NCBI GenBank assembly: GCA_035709005.1
Contig: DASTFB010000047.1
Coordinates: forward strand, 1 to 64,000
DNA from: Candidatus Methylomirabilota bacterium
GTDB lineage: Bacteria > Methylomirabilota > Methylomirabilia > Rokubacteriales > CSP1-6
Length of the DNA: 64,000 bases
Reading direction: 5' to 3'
Shown: piece by piece, positions 55,600 to 63,256 of the stretch
Layout: each line of letters opens with the position of its first letter
Position numbering within the stretch: position 1 is the stretch's first letter
The notes under the pieces: model-generated
Databases searched by the model: none
Told to the model about the DNA's origin: nothing
What the model saw: only the letters and a program-made list of their open reading frames with translations
Position numbers and translations under genes: made by a program

Positions 55600-56033
55600 G
55601 CCGCGAGTATCCGGCCCGCCCCCTGGTGGGCGTCGGCGCCGTCGTGCTGCACCAGGGACGCGTGCTGCTGGTCCGCCGCGGCGGCCAGCCCTCGTCGGGC
55701 AAGTGGAGCCTGCCCGGTGGTCTGGTCGAGCTCGGAGAGACGACGGCGGAGGCCATCCATCGGGAGATCCGCGAGGAGTGCGGCATCGGCATCACCGTGG
55801 TCGACGTGGCCGGCGTCCTCGACCGCGTCACCCGCGATGCCGAGGGTCGTGTCCGGTATCATTACGTGCTGATCGATTACCTGGCCTTCCCGAAATCCGA
55901 GGCCGTGGTGGCTGGCACCGACGCCGCCGAGTGCCGCTGGGTGGAGATCGAGCGAGTGAACGAGCTCGACGTCACCGACGGGCTGAGTGACATGATCCGC
56001 CGGGGACTGGCCCTGGCCAGAAGGGAGTCGTGA
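55596..56033 (+). CDS. NUDIX hydrolase
   Basis: A 145-residue NUDIX protein that hydrolyses a nucleoside diphosphate derivative. The NUDIX box is intact: G at the start of GLVELGETTAEAIHREIREE, then CGI, i.e. GX5EX7REXXEEXG. VGVGAVVLHQGRVLLVRRGG and YHYVLIDYLAFPKSEAV resemble ADP-ribose/GDP-mannose-type members. GTG 55596 overlaps the lipM stop; the stop overlaps the pepA GTG. Confidence 0.88.
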   Translation: MSREYPARPLVGVGAVVLHQGRVLLVRRGGQPSSGKWSLPGGLVELGETTAEAIHREIREECGIGITVVDVAGVLDRVTRDAEGRVRYHYVLIDYLAFPKSEAVVAGTDAAECRWVEIERVNELDVTDGLSDMIRRGLALARRES

Positions 56034-57526
56034 TCGCCCGGGACATGAACGTTCAGGTCCTCGCCAGGCCGCTGACCGAGGTCAAAGCGGACGCCCTCGT
56101 GGTCGGACTGCCCGCCGAGGTCAAGGCCCTGCCGCTGCGTCTGGCAGCCCTGGATCGACGGGCCGGCGGCCTGCTCAAGAACGTGCTGGAGGCCGAGAAG
56201 TTCCAGGGCCGAACGGCCTCGGTCACCCATGTCCACACGGCCGGGCGGCTGCCCGCCGCGTGCGTGGTGGTGGTCGGTCTGGGCAACGGCAAGCCGGCCA
56301 CCGGCGAGGTGCTGCGGCGGGCGGCCTCGGCGGCCCTCCGGCGCGCTCGCGATCTCGGCGCCCGCTCGGTGGCGGTGGAGCTTCTCGGGGATCGCCTGCC
56401 CACACGGCAGCGCGCCCACGCGCTGGTCGAAGGCGGAATCCTGGGCACGTACACCTTCGACCGCTACAAGCGAGAGAAGAGCGACAAGCTCGTGGACCGC
56501 CTCACGGTGGTCGTCCCCGATGCGCGGATGGCGCGGGAGGCCGGTGAGGGCGCGCGGCGCGGCGAGGTCTTCGCCCGGGCCACCTGGTTCGCCCGTGACC
56601 TCGTCAACGCGCCGGCCAACGACATCCATCCTACGCAGCTGGCTCGCGTGGCGACGCAGGTCGCCCGGGAAGGCAAGCTGAAGCTCCGCATCTATGACCG
56701 GGACGCCTGTCGCAAGCTCGGGATGGGAGCGTTCCTCGGGGTGGCCGCGGGAAGCGAGCAGCCCCCGAAGTTCATCCACCTGACCTACGCGCCGCGGGGC
56801 CGGGCTCGCAAGCGGGTCGCGGTGGTCGGCAAGGGCATCACGTTCGACGCCGGAGGCCTGGACCTCAAGTCGGCCGAGGGCATGCTCCGCATGAAGGACG
56901 ACATGTCCGGCGCCGCCGCCGTCCTCGGCATCATGCACGCGCTGCCGCGGCTGCGGCCGACGGTCGAGGTCCACGGGCTGATCGCGGCTGCCGAGAACAT
57001 GCCGTCGGGCTCGGCCATCCGCCCCGGCGACGTCCTGCGAGCCATGAACGGCACCACCATCGAGGTCGGCAACACGGATGCCGAAGGACGCCTGACCCTG
57101 GCCGATGCCCTGTGCTACGCCAACCAGCAGGTGAAGCCGGACGAGATCATCGATCTGGCGACGCTGACCGGCGCGTGCGTCGTCGCGCTGGGCCCGCTCT
57201 GCGCCGGCCTGTTCGCCAACGAGAAGTCCCTGGGCGATCGCCTGCTGGCCGCCGCCGAGGAGGCCGGCGAACGTCTGTGGCCCTTGCCGCTCATCGAGGA
57301 CTATCGCGAGTTCCTCAAGAGCGACATCGCCGACCTCAACAACGTCGGCCCTCGGGGCGGCGGGGCCATCACGGCCGGCCTGTTCCTCAAGGAGTTCGCC
57401 GGCTCGACGCCGTGGGCGCATCTCGATATCGCGGGGCCGGCCTTCAGCGAGAAGGACTTGCCGCTGGCGCCCAAGGGCGGGACCGGCGTGGCCGTGCGCA
57501 CGCTCCTCAGCTACCTGACCGCATGA
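56030..57526 (+). CDS. pepA: Leucyl aminopeptidase (M17)
   Basis: Two-metal cytosolic aminopeptidase, 498 residues. The M17 signature NTDAEGRLTLADAL is intact. Metal and catalytic residues occur in GKGITFDAGGLDLK and MKDDMSGAAAVLG, and the catalytic Arg is in NTDAEGR. LVNAPANDIHPTQLA precedes the catalytic domain. GTG 56030 overlaps the NUDIX stop and the stop overlaps the PHP start (ATGA). It may also act as a DNA-binding PepA, but no evidence for that is seen. Confidence 0.94.
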   Translation: MIARDMNVQVLARPLTEVKADALVVGLPAEVKALPLRLAALDRRAGGLLKNVLEAEKFQGRTASVTHVHTAGRLPAACVVVVGLGNGKPATGEVLRRAASAALRRARDLGARSVAVELLGDRLPTRQRAHALVEGGILGTYTFDRYKREKSDKLVDRLTVVVPDARMAREAGEGARRGEVFARATWFARDLVNAPANDIHPTQLARVATQVAREGKLKLRIYDRDACRKLGMGAFLGVAAGSEQPPKFIHLTYAPRGRARKRVAVVGKGITFDAGGLDLKSAEGMLRMKDDMSGAAAVLGIMHALPRLRPTVEVHGLIAAAENMPSGSAIRPGDVLRAMNGTTIEVGNTDAEGRLTLADALCYANQQVKPDEIIDLATLTGACVVALGPLCAGLFANEKSLGDRLLAAAEEAGERLWPLPLIEDYREFLKSDIADLNNVGPRGGGAITAGLFLKEFAGSTPWAHLDIAGPAFSEKDLPLAPKGGTGVAVRTLLSYLTA

Positions 57527-58374
57527 CCGGTCGCGTCGACCTGCACACGCATACCACCGCGTCCGACGGCACGCTGTCGCCCCGTGAGCTCGTCCTGGCC
57601 GCGGTCCGGCAGAGTGTGACCGTCCTCGCCGTCACCGACCACGATTCGACCGAGGGCCTGAGCGAGGCGATGACGGAGGCGGCCAAGCACGCCCCATTGA
57701 CCATCGTGCCCGGTCTGGAGATCAACTGCGACGTCGAGGGCGCCGAGATCCACGTGCTCGGTTACCTCGTGAACTACGCGGCGCCCTGGTTCCAGGAGTT
57801 CCTGCGCGAGCAGCGCGCAGAGCGGGTGACCCGCGTCCACCGCATCGCCGAGCGCCTGGGCGAGCTGGGCATGCCGATCGATCCCGCCGAGGTCTTCACG
57901 CTCGCCGGGGAGGGAGCGGCGGGACGTCCGCACGTTGCCCAGGTGATGGTCAAGCGGGGCTACGTGAAGTCCGTCCGGGAGGCGTTCGACAAGTACCTCA
58001 GATCCGGTGGTCCGGCGAACGTGCCACGCCGCCGCCTCACCCCTCAGGAGGCCGTGCGCGTGATCCGGCGGGCGGGGGGGGTGCCGGTCCTGGCCCATCC
58101 CGGGCTGGCCGGCCGCGATGAGCTCATCCCCGAGCTGGTCGCGGTGGGACTCCTGGGGATCGAGACCTACTACGCCGAGCACTCGGCGGCTCAGGTCACC
58201 GAGTATCTGAGCCTGTGTCGACGGTACGATCTGGTCGCCACCGGCGGCTCCGACTATCACGGCCCCCAGAGCGGACGCACCAATCCCGTCGGGACACCCG
58301 CCGTGCCCTGGGCAGCCTGGGAAGAGCTCCAGCGGCGAGCGGACGGGGCGAGACGCGAGCCGGCTGGCGGTTGA
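57523..58374 (+). CDS. PHP-domain phosphoesterase
   Basis: A 283-residue PHP-family hydrolase, similar to 3',5'-nucleoside bisphosphate phosphatase/YciV. Metal ligands: VDLHTHTTASDG, AVTDHDST, VPGLEINCDVEG and, near the end, GGSDYHGPQSG; VLAHPGLAG gives another His. This set is complete. ATG 57523 overlaps the pepA stop. It ends 7 bp before the ArsC-like gene. Confidence 0.87.
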   Translation: MTGRVDLHTHTTASDGTLSPRELVLAAVRQSVTVLAVTDHDSTEGLSEAMTEAAKHAPLTIVPGLEINCDVEGAEIHVLGYLVNYAAPWFQEFLREQRAERVTRVHRIAERLGELGMPIDPAEVFTLAGEGAAGRPHVAQVMVKRGYVKSVREAFDKYLRSGGPANVPRRRLTPQEAVRVIRRAGGVPVLAHPGLAGRDELIPELVAVGLLGIETYYAEHSAAQVTEYLSLCRRYDLVATGGSDYHGPQSGRTNPVGTPAVPWAAWEELQRRADGARREPAGG

Positions 58375-58381
58375 GCCGGCC

Positions 58382-58780
58382 ATGCGCGAGCCAGCCAAGG
58401 CGCAGCCGCCGCGACCGCTGACCGTCCAGGTGCTCGGCTTCAAAGACTGTCAGGACACGCGCAAGGCGCTCCGCTTCTTCGCGGAGCGCAGGGTCGCCGT
58501 TCACTTCGTGGATCTCGCCGAGCGTCCAGCGTCCCGCGGCGAGCTGCGCCGCTTTCAGGAGCGCTTCGGGGCCCCGGCCCTCATCGATCGCGAGCAGCCG
58601 CGCTTCCGGGCCCTGGGCCTGCACGTCAGCGGCGACTCCCCGGAGCGGCTGCTCGCCCGCGCTCTCACCGAGCCGCGCCTGCTGCGCACGCCGTTGGTAC
58701 GAAGCGCCAACCGGGTGAGCGTGGGCCACGCCCCCCAGGAGTGGACGGTGTGGCTCCAGGCCGACCGCTCGCCCCGCTAG
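58382..58780 (+). CDS. ArsC/Spx-like thioredoxin-fold protein
   Basis: A 132-residue ArsC-family protein. VQVLGFKDCQDTRKALRFFA has the N-terminal Cys of the ArsC motif, with Thr in place of a second Cys, and VAVHFVDLAERPASRGELRR follows the family fold. LLRTPLVRSANRVSVGHAPQ has the Arg before a cis-Pro-like turn. Arsenate reduction is not certain, as many such proteins are of unknown function. The stop shares CTAG (58777-58780) with the convergent ACT gene. Confidence 0.75.
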   Translation: MREPAKAQPPRPLTVQVLGFKDCQDTRKALRFFAERRVAVHFVDLAERPASRGELRRFQERFGAPALIDREQPRFRALGLHVSGDSPERLLARALTEPRLLRTPLVRSANRVSVGHAPQEWTVWLQADRSPR

Positions 58781-59160
58781 CGGAGAACCTTGCGGGCCCG
58801 GGCGGGGCTGCCCACGGTCATCACGACGATGGAAGAGCGGCCGGCCGCCGTCGCGTAGGCCGATCTGATGTTGATCCGGGCCTTCGCGACCTTCTCGGCG
58901 GTCCGCGCCAGCGTCCCCGGCTTGTTGGCCAGCCGCACGACGAATGCCGGTTCCTCGGTGGGACGATAGCCGGCCGCCCGCAGCGCCCGCCGCGCCTGGG
59001 CGACATTCCTGGTCAGGATGCGGATCTTGCCTCGGCCGGCAGCGTCACTCGCGCACAGCGCGGTGATGTTGACGCCGGCATCGGCCAGGGCTCTGGCCAC
59101 GCCGGCCAGAACACCGGGTTGCGAGCGCAGCGTGAGCACGAGTTGGGTGAGCTTCGGCAT
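58777..59160 (-). CDS. Tandem ACT-domain protein
   Basis: A 127-residue protein made of two ACT domains and nothing else: about 1-70 (LVLTLRSQPGVLAGVARALA, DAGVNITALCA) and about 72-127 (VVRLANKPGTLARTAEKVAK, ARINIRSAYATAAGRS). Stand-alone ACT proteins usually bind amino acids and regulate an enzyme or transcription. ATG 59160 has AAGGGGGA upstream. The open frame upstream lies over the hotdog gene. Target unknown. Confidence 0.82.
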   Translation of the reverse strand: MPKLTQLVLTLRSQPGVLAGVARALADAGVNITALCASDAAGRGKIRILTRNVAQARRALRAAGYRPTEEPAFVVRLANKPGTLARTAEKVAKARINIRSAYATAAGRSSIVVMTVGSPARARKVLR

Positions 59161-59210
59161 GACGGGTCCCCCTTTCCTCGGGAAACGGTTCCGGGATGGC
59201 AGTCGAGCGG

Positions 59211-60053
59211 TCAGGCATACGCGGGAAAGACGCGCCGCACGATCTGGGGTGGATTGACCTGGAGCAGCCAGGCGGCCAGTCGGCGGGCCGCCCCGCGCAC
59301 GGCGACGAACGTGATCGAGGCGTCGGCCACTACCTGGCCATGCTGATCCCACGCCGTGACGGTGGTGTCCAAGTAACGCGGGTCCTCGGGGCGCGGCCGA
59401 ACGCTGTCCCGCCGTCCGCCCACCGTGATCGCCGTGCCGAAGGGCACGGACATGCGCAGCCTGATGGCCAGGTCGGTGGTCATGCCGGACTCGCCGCTGG
59501 CCAGAGCCCCCAGCCAGAACGCGGCCTCGTCGAGCAACGTGGTGAGGGCTACCGGCGCCAGCGTGCGATCGGCGGTGCAGAAGCGCTCCCGCGCCGGCCA
59601 GAGCCCCCACACGCTGTCGTCATCGCAGTTCAGGCGGACACCGAGCCCAAGCGGATTGTCGATGCCGCAGGCGAAACACGTCGCCGACACCGGCAACGGG
59701 TCACCCTCGGCGCCGTGGCGCGGGGAGCCGTTCTTCGGAGAAGAGGAAGCGCCGCGCCGGACCGCCCCCTCCACCAGCGGCGTGTCGGCGGCATCCAGCA
59801 GCGAGCAGGCGAGCGTGGCGTCGTCGGCGCGGTCGGCGACGAGGCGCAGCGGCACCCCGAGCGGCACGCGCTTGCGATAGACTCCGCGTAGCTCGGCCGC
59901 CGGCCACGCCTCGGCGAGCAGGCGGAAGGCCGCGAGGACGGAGCCGCCGTGCGCGGTGTCGGGCAGCCCCTGGAACGCGGGGTCCAGCGTGAGGATACGT
60001 TCGGCGCCGTGGACTTCCAGGCCGCGGCGAAGGACGGCGTCCGTCGTCGGCAT
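59211..60053 (-). CDS. Hotdog-fold (PaaI-like) thioesterase-type protein
   Basis: A 280-residue protein with two hotdog-like halves. The N-terminal part has FQGLPDTAHGGSVLAAFRLL, with the His-Gly-Gly of the hotdog helix. The second half opens ATCFACGIDNPLGLGVRL, a motif of PaaI-like thioesterases, followed by LDEAAFWLGALASGESGMTT. Substrate unknown. ATG 60053 is chosen because the longer frame runs over the divergent MFS start. The divergent spacing is only 13 bp. Confidence 0.72.
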   Translation of the reverse strand: MPTTDAVLRRGLEVHGAERILTLDPAFQGLPDTAHGGSVLAAFRLLAEAWPAAELRGVYRKRVPLGVPLRLVADRADDATLACSLLDAADTPLVEGAVRRGASSSPKNGSPRHGAEGDPLPVSATCFACGIDNPLGLGVRLNCDDDSVWGLWPARERFCTADRTLAPVALTTLLDEAAFWLGALASGESGMTTDLAIRLRMSVPFGTAITVGGRRDSVRPRPEDPRYLDTTVTAWDQHGQVVADASITFVAVRGAARRLAAWLLQVNPPQIVRRVFPAYA

Positions 60054-60066
60054 GCGATAATCGCTC

Positions 60067-61248
60067 GTGTCGATTCTAGCGCACCGTCCCTTCATCCGGG
60101 CGACGGTCGTGAACTTCTTCTTCTTCGCCAGCCTCAACGGATTCGTGCTCCTGCCGCTGCACATCCAGCAACTCGGCGGGACGCCGGTGGAGATCGGCGT
60201 GGTCATGGGGGTCTACAGCGCGGTGGGGATCGTGAGCCAGCCGCTGCTGGGCCCCTGGATCGATGCCGTGGGCCGCCGGCCCTTCATGCTGTTCGGTGTC
60301 GTCGTCGTGCTGAGCTCGACCGTGCTGGCCACCGTGACCAGCACGATCGGCTGGCTGGCCGTCGTGCGCATCCTGCAGGGGCTCGGCTTCTCCGCGTTCT
60401 TCGTCGCGAACTTCGCCTACATCATCGACCTGGTGCCCCCGGCGGAGCGCGGCTGGGCGCTGGGCATCTACGGCGTGTCCGGGCTGGTCTCGGCCGCCCT
60501 GGCCCCACTCGTCGGCGAGTGGGTCGTCCGCCGCCTGGGATTCCGGCCGCTGTTCGCCCTGTGCGGGGTGCTGGCGGCGGTGGCGGCCGCCCTCGTCCTC
60601 GGCCTCCGCGAACGGCATCGTGACGTGGGAACGCCGGTGCGCGGCGCCGAGTGGGCGCGCCTGAGCCTCGAGGAAGTCTTCCGCCTGCACATGACGGTGA
60701 CGTTGTTCTTCGGCCTGGGCACGGGCACGATCGCGACCTTCGTGCCGACCTTCGCCGAGAGCCTCGGGGTCACCACGCTGGCCCTCTTCTACACGGCGTA
60801 CGCCGGAGCGGCCATGGCGGTGCGGATCCTGGGCGGGCATCTCATCGACACTCTGGGCCGCCGGGCGGTGATCGTGCCATCGATGTTCGGCCAGGCCCTG
60901 GCCGCCGCCCTGTTGGCTTTCCTGGGGCTGAGCCAGGCCGCCTCCGCCTCCCCACTGGTCCTGCTGGTGGGCGCAGGCTTCGTCGGCGGCGGCGCGCACG
61001 GCTTCCTCTACCCGGGGCTCGCCGCGCTCGTGACCGACCAGGCCTCGCCCGTTCGCCGCGGCGCGGTGGTGGGCGTCTTCAGCGCCGTGTTCCTGGTCGG
61101 CCACACGGCCGGGGCCTTCTTCTTCGGCTACGTCGTGCACGCCCTCGGCTACGGCCCGATGTGGGGTGTGCTGACCGCGCTGCTCCTGGGCGGCGCCGGC
61201 CTGAGCCTGCGGCTGCCCGGCGGTATGCCGGACGCGGCCGCCGCCTGA
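60067..61248 (+). CDS. MFS transporter
   Basis: A 393-residue major facilitator with about 12 membrane helices. The loop 2-3 motif is DAVGRRPFML, with a second at DTLGRRAVIV, and LQGLGFSAFFVANFAYIIDL and FLVGHTAGAFFFGYVVHALG follow. It probably exports a drug or metabolite; the substrate cannot be told. GTG 60067 is used; the promoter must overlap the divergent hotdog gene. Confidence 0.88.
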   Translation: MSILAHRPFIRATVVNFFFFASLNGFVLLPLHIQQLGGTPVEIGVVMGVYSAVGIVSQPLLGPWIDAVGRRPFMLFGVVVVLSSTVLATVTSTIGWLAVVRILQGLGFSAFFVANFAYIIDLVPPAERGWALGIYGVSGLVSAALAPLVGEWVVRRLGFRPLFALCGVLAAVAAALVLGLRERHRDVGTPVRGAEWARLSLEEVFRLHMTVTLFFGLGTGTIATFVPTFAESLGVTTLALFYTAYAGAAMAVRILGGHLIDTLGRRAVIVPSMFGQALAAALLAFLGLSQAASASPLVLLVGAGFVGGGAHGFLYPGLAALVTDQASPVRRGAVVGVFSAVFLVGHTAGAFFFGYVVHALGYGPMWGVLTALLLGGAGLSLRLPGGMPDAAAA

Positions 61249-61334
61249 CCGGGGGGCGCCGCTGCGTGAACGTCGCCGGTGCGTTTATACTGGGTCGCGC
61301 GACGCGATCGTCGGGCGCCGCCGGGGGTGGGACG

Positions 61335-61859
61335 ATGTCGAACAACCGCACGATCGGAATGGCGCTGGTGGCCATCGCGCTCGCCCTCGCCGCCGGTCCG
61401 CGTTCCGATGCGGCCGCACCCGCCGTCAAGCCGGCCAGCATCCACGAAGTCGACGTCGTCGCCGTCTACCTCGATTCGGCGGTCCAGGCACCCAAGGTCG
61501 TTCTCGAGCGCAAGCACGACCGGCGGCGCTTCGAGATGGTCATCGGACTGGCCGAGATGAACGGCATCGCCATTCCGCTGAACGGCGTGACCCCGCCCCG
61601 GCCGTTGACCCACGACCTCTTCCTGACGCTGTTCGGTCGGCTCAAGGTCACGCTGACCCGCGTGGTGATCACCGACCTGCGCGACGACATCTATTACGCG
61701 CTGCTGCACTTCACGAGCGCGGCCGGTCAGCTGACGCTCGACTCACGGCCGTCCGACGCCATCGCCCTGGCCGTCCGGGCCAAGGTGCCGGTCTTCGTGG
61801 ACGACCGGGTCTTCGAGAAGGCCGGGTCGGCGACGCGACAGCGGCGCCAATCCATCTGA
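61335..61859 (+). CDS. DUF151 bifunctional nuclease-family protein, exported
   Basis: A 174-residue protein with a signal peptide (GMALVAIALALAAGPRSDA) ahead of a DUF151/bifunctional nuclease domain. HEVDVVAVYLDSAVQAPKVV, LFLTLFGRLKVTLTRVVITD, YYALLHF and LDSRPSDAIALAVRAKVPVF are characteristic. Export is unusual for a family usually thought cytoplasmic. TATACT at about 61286-61291 could be its -10. It lies 4 bp before the AAA ATPase, suggesting co-expression. Confidence 0.82.
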   Translation: MSNNRTIGMALVAIALALAAGPRSDAAAPAVKPASIHEVDVVAVYLDSAVQAPKVVLERKHDRRRFEMVIGLAEMNGIAIPLNGVTPPRPLTHDLFLTLFGRLKVTLTRVVITDLRDDIYYALLHFTSAAGQLTLDSRPSDAIALAVRAKVPVFVDDRVFEKAGSATRQRRQSI

Positions 61860-61863
61860 GACG

Positions 61864-62805
61864 ATGACGCCCCTGGACAGCAACGATCTGCACTGGGCGC
61901 TGCAGCGGCGCCTGGAAGACGTGTTCGCCAAGCTCGGCGAGAAGTATGGTGATCTCACCGGCCGCCTGGAAACGAGGATCCGGCCCGATGTCTCCTTCGA
62001 CGAGGTGGGCGGGCTGCGTCAGGCCAAGGCCGCGCTGGGCGGCTTCAAGAACGCGCTCACCGCGCCCGAGCTCTACGGGCAGTGGGGCATCCAGCCACCG
62101 AAAGGCGTGCTGCTCTACGGGCCGCCGGGGACGGGCAAAGCCATGCTGGCCCGGGCCCTGGCCAGCGCCGCCGAGGCGATCTTCTTCCGTCTGCGGCTGC
62201 TGAACATCACCTCCAAGTTCGGCGCCAACACCGCCGAGCTGCTCCAGGAGATCCTGCGCATCGCCATCGGCGAAGGCCGCGTGGTGTTTCTGATGGAGGA
62301 GGTCGACGCGCTGTCCCTCGACCACCTGCTGCCGCCGCCCCAGGCCCGCGAGGCCAGCGCCCGGCTCGTCGCGGCGCTCTGCGAGAAGCTCGACGCCATG
62401 GAGGCGTCGGCGCGGGTCCTCATCGTGGGCTCCACGAGCCGGACCGACGCGCTGGACCCCGCCCTGGTCGCCCCGGGTCGTCTGGATCACCTCATCGAGA
62501 TCACGCTGCCCGACGCCGCCGACCAGCAGGAGATCCTCGAGCTGCTGCGGGCCAAGATGGAAAAGCAGGCCGGCCGGCCGCTCTTCGAGCCGGTCGACTT
62601 TCGCACGCTGTCGCCGCTGATGGGGGGAATGAGCGGCGCCGACATCTCGGAAATCCTCACCCGGGCCCTGGAGGGCAAGGTCCAGCTCGCCGCCGATCGC
62701 GGTCAGGCGGGCCTGGTGACGACCGCGGACCTCCTGGACGCCGTCGACGGCTACAAGCGGGTGCGAGGCGTCGTGGAGAAAATCCGGTACGGGCAGTACC
62801 TCTGA
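61864..62805 (+). CDS. AAA-family ATPase with altered motifs
   Basis: A 313-residue classic-AAA protein: a short helical N-terminus, VSFDEVGGLRQAKAALGGFK, Walker A GPPGTGKAM (Ala for the usual Thr), then Walker B region VVFLMEEVDALS, where the first Asp is Glu. SRH-like region: LVAPGRLDHLIEI, with the first Arg replaced by Ala. C-terminal small domain: MSGADISEILTRALEGKVQL. Similar to the AAA modules of FtsH/proteasomal ATPases but without protease or pore domains. ATPase activity may be reduced. The partner is unknown. Confidence 0.8.
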   Translation: MTPLDSNDLHWALQRRLEDVFAKLGEKYGDLTGRLETRIRPDVSFDEVGGLRQAKAALGGFKNALTAPELYGQWGIQPPKGVLLYGPPGTGKAMLARALASAAEAIFFRLRLLNITSKFGANTAELLQEILRIAIGEGRVVFLMEEVDALSLDHLLPPPQAREASARLVAALCEKLDAMEASARVLIVGSTSRTDALDPALVAPGRLDHLIEITLPDAADQQEILELLRAKMEKQAGRPLFEPVDFRTLSPLMGGMSGADISEILTRALEGKVQLAADRGQAGLVTTADLLDAVDGYKRVRGVVEKIRYGQYL

Positions 62806-62815
62806 CGGCCCCGCC

Positions 62816-63232
62816 ATGATCGCGTCCACACAGATCCGGGTCCGCTACAAGGACACCGACTGCATGAAGGTGGTCTACTACGGCAACTACCTCACCTACT
62901 TCGAAGTGGGCCGGGTCGAATACCTGCGCCAGGCGGGCATGGCCATGTCCGAGGTCGACCGAAAGATCCACATGCCGGTGGTGGAGACGCTGGTGCGCTA
63001 CCTCCGGCCGGCCCGGCTCGACGACCTGCTCGAGGTGCGATGCTGGGTGAGCGAACGCAAGCGGGCCTCGTTCCGGTTCGCCTACGATCTACGCAACGCC
63101 GCCGGCGAGCCGGTGGCCACCGGCTACACGCTGCACGCCTGCTGGGATCCCGCCACCAGCCGGATGATCGCGGTGCCCCCGTGGCTGCAGGCGCTCATGC
63201 CTGTGATTGACACGCCGGAGGCCCGTGTATAA
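62816..63232 (+). CDS. Acyl-CoA thioesterase, YbgC/4HBT family
   Basis: A 138-residue hotdog thioesterase. IRVRYKDTDCMKVVYYGNYL has the catalytic Asp of the 4-hydroxybenzoyl-CoA thioesterase motif, followed by TYFEVGRVEYLRQAG. Such enzymes cleave short acyl-CoA or aryl-CoA. ATG is 10 bp after the AAA stop. Its TAA stop is embedded in the -10 of the next gene. Confidence 0.87.
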   Translation: MIASTQIRVRYKDTDCMKVVYYGNYLTYFEVGRVEYLRQAGMAMSEVDRKIHMPVVETLVRYLRPARLDDLLEVRCWVSERKRASFRFAYDLRNAAGEPVATGYTLHACWDPATSRMIAVPPWLQALMPVIDTPEARV

Positions 63233-63233
63233 T
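63207..63233 (+). promoter_or_regulatory. Promoter of the ABC transporter, both hexamers consensus
   Basis: TTGACA (63207-63212) and TATAAT (63228-63233) match consensus fully but are only 15 bp apart, shorter than optimal. The -10 contains the TAA stop of the upstream thioesterase. The ABC gene ATG follows at 63257. Confidence 0.6.
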
Positions 63234-63256
63234 AGGCCGCGTTTGACCGGCCAGGC

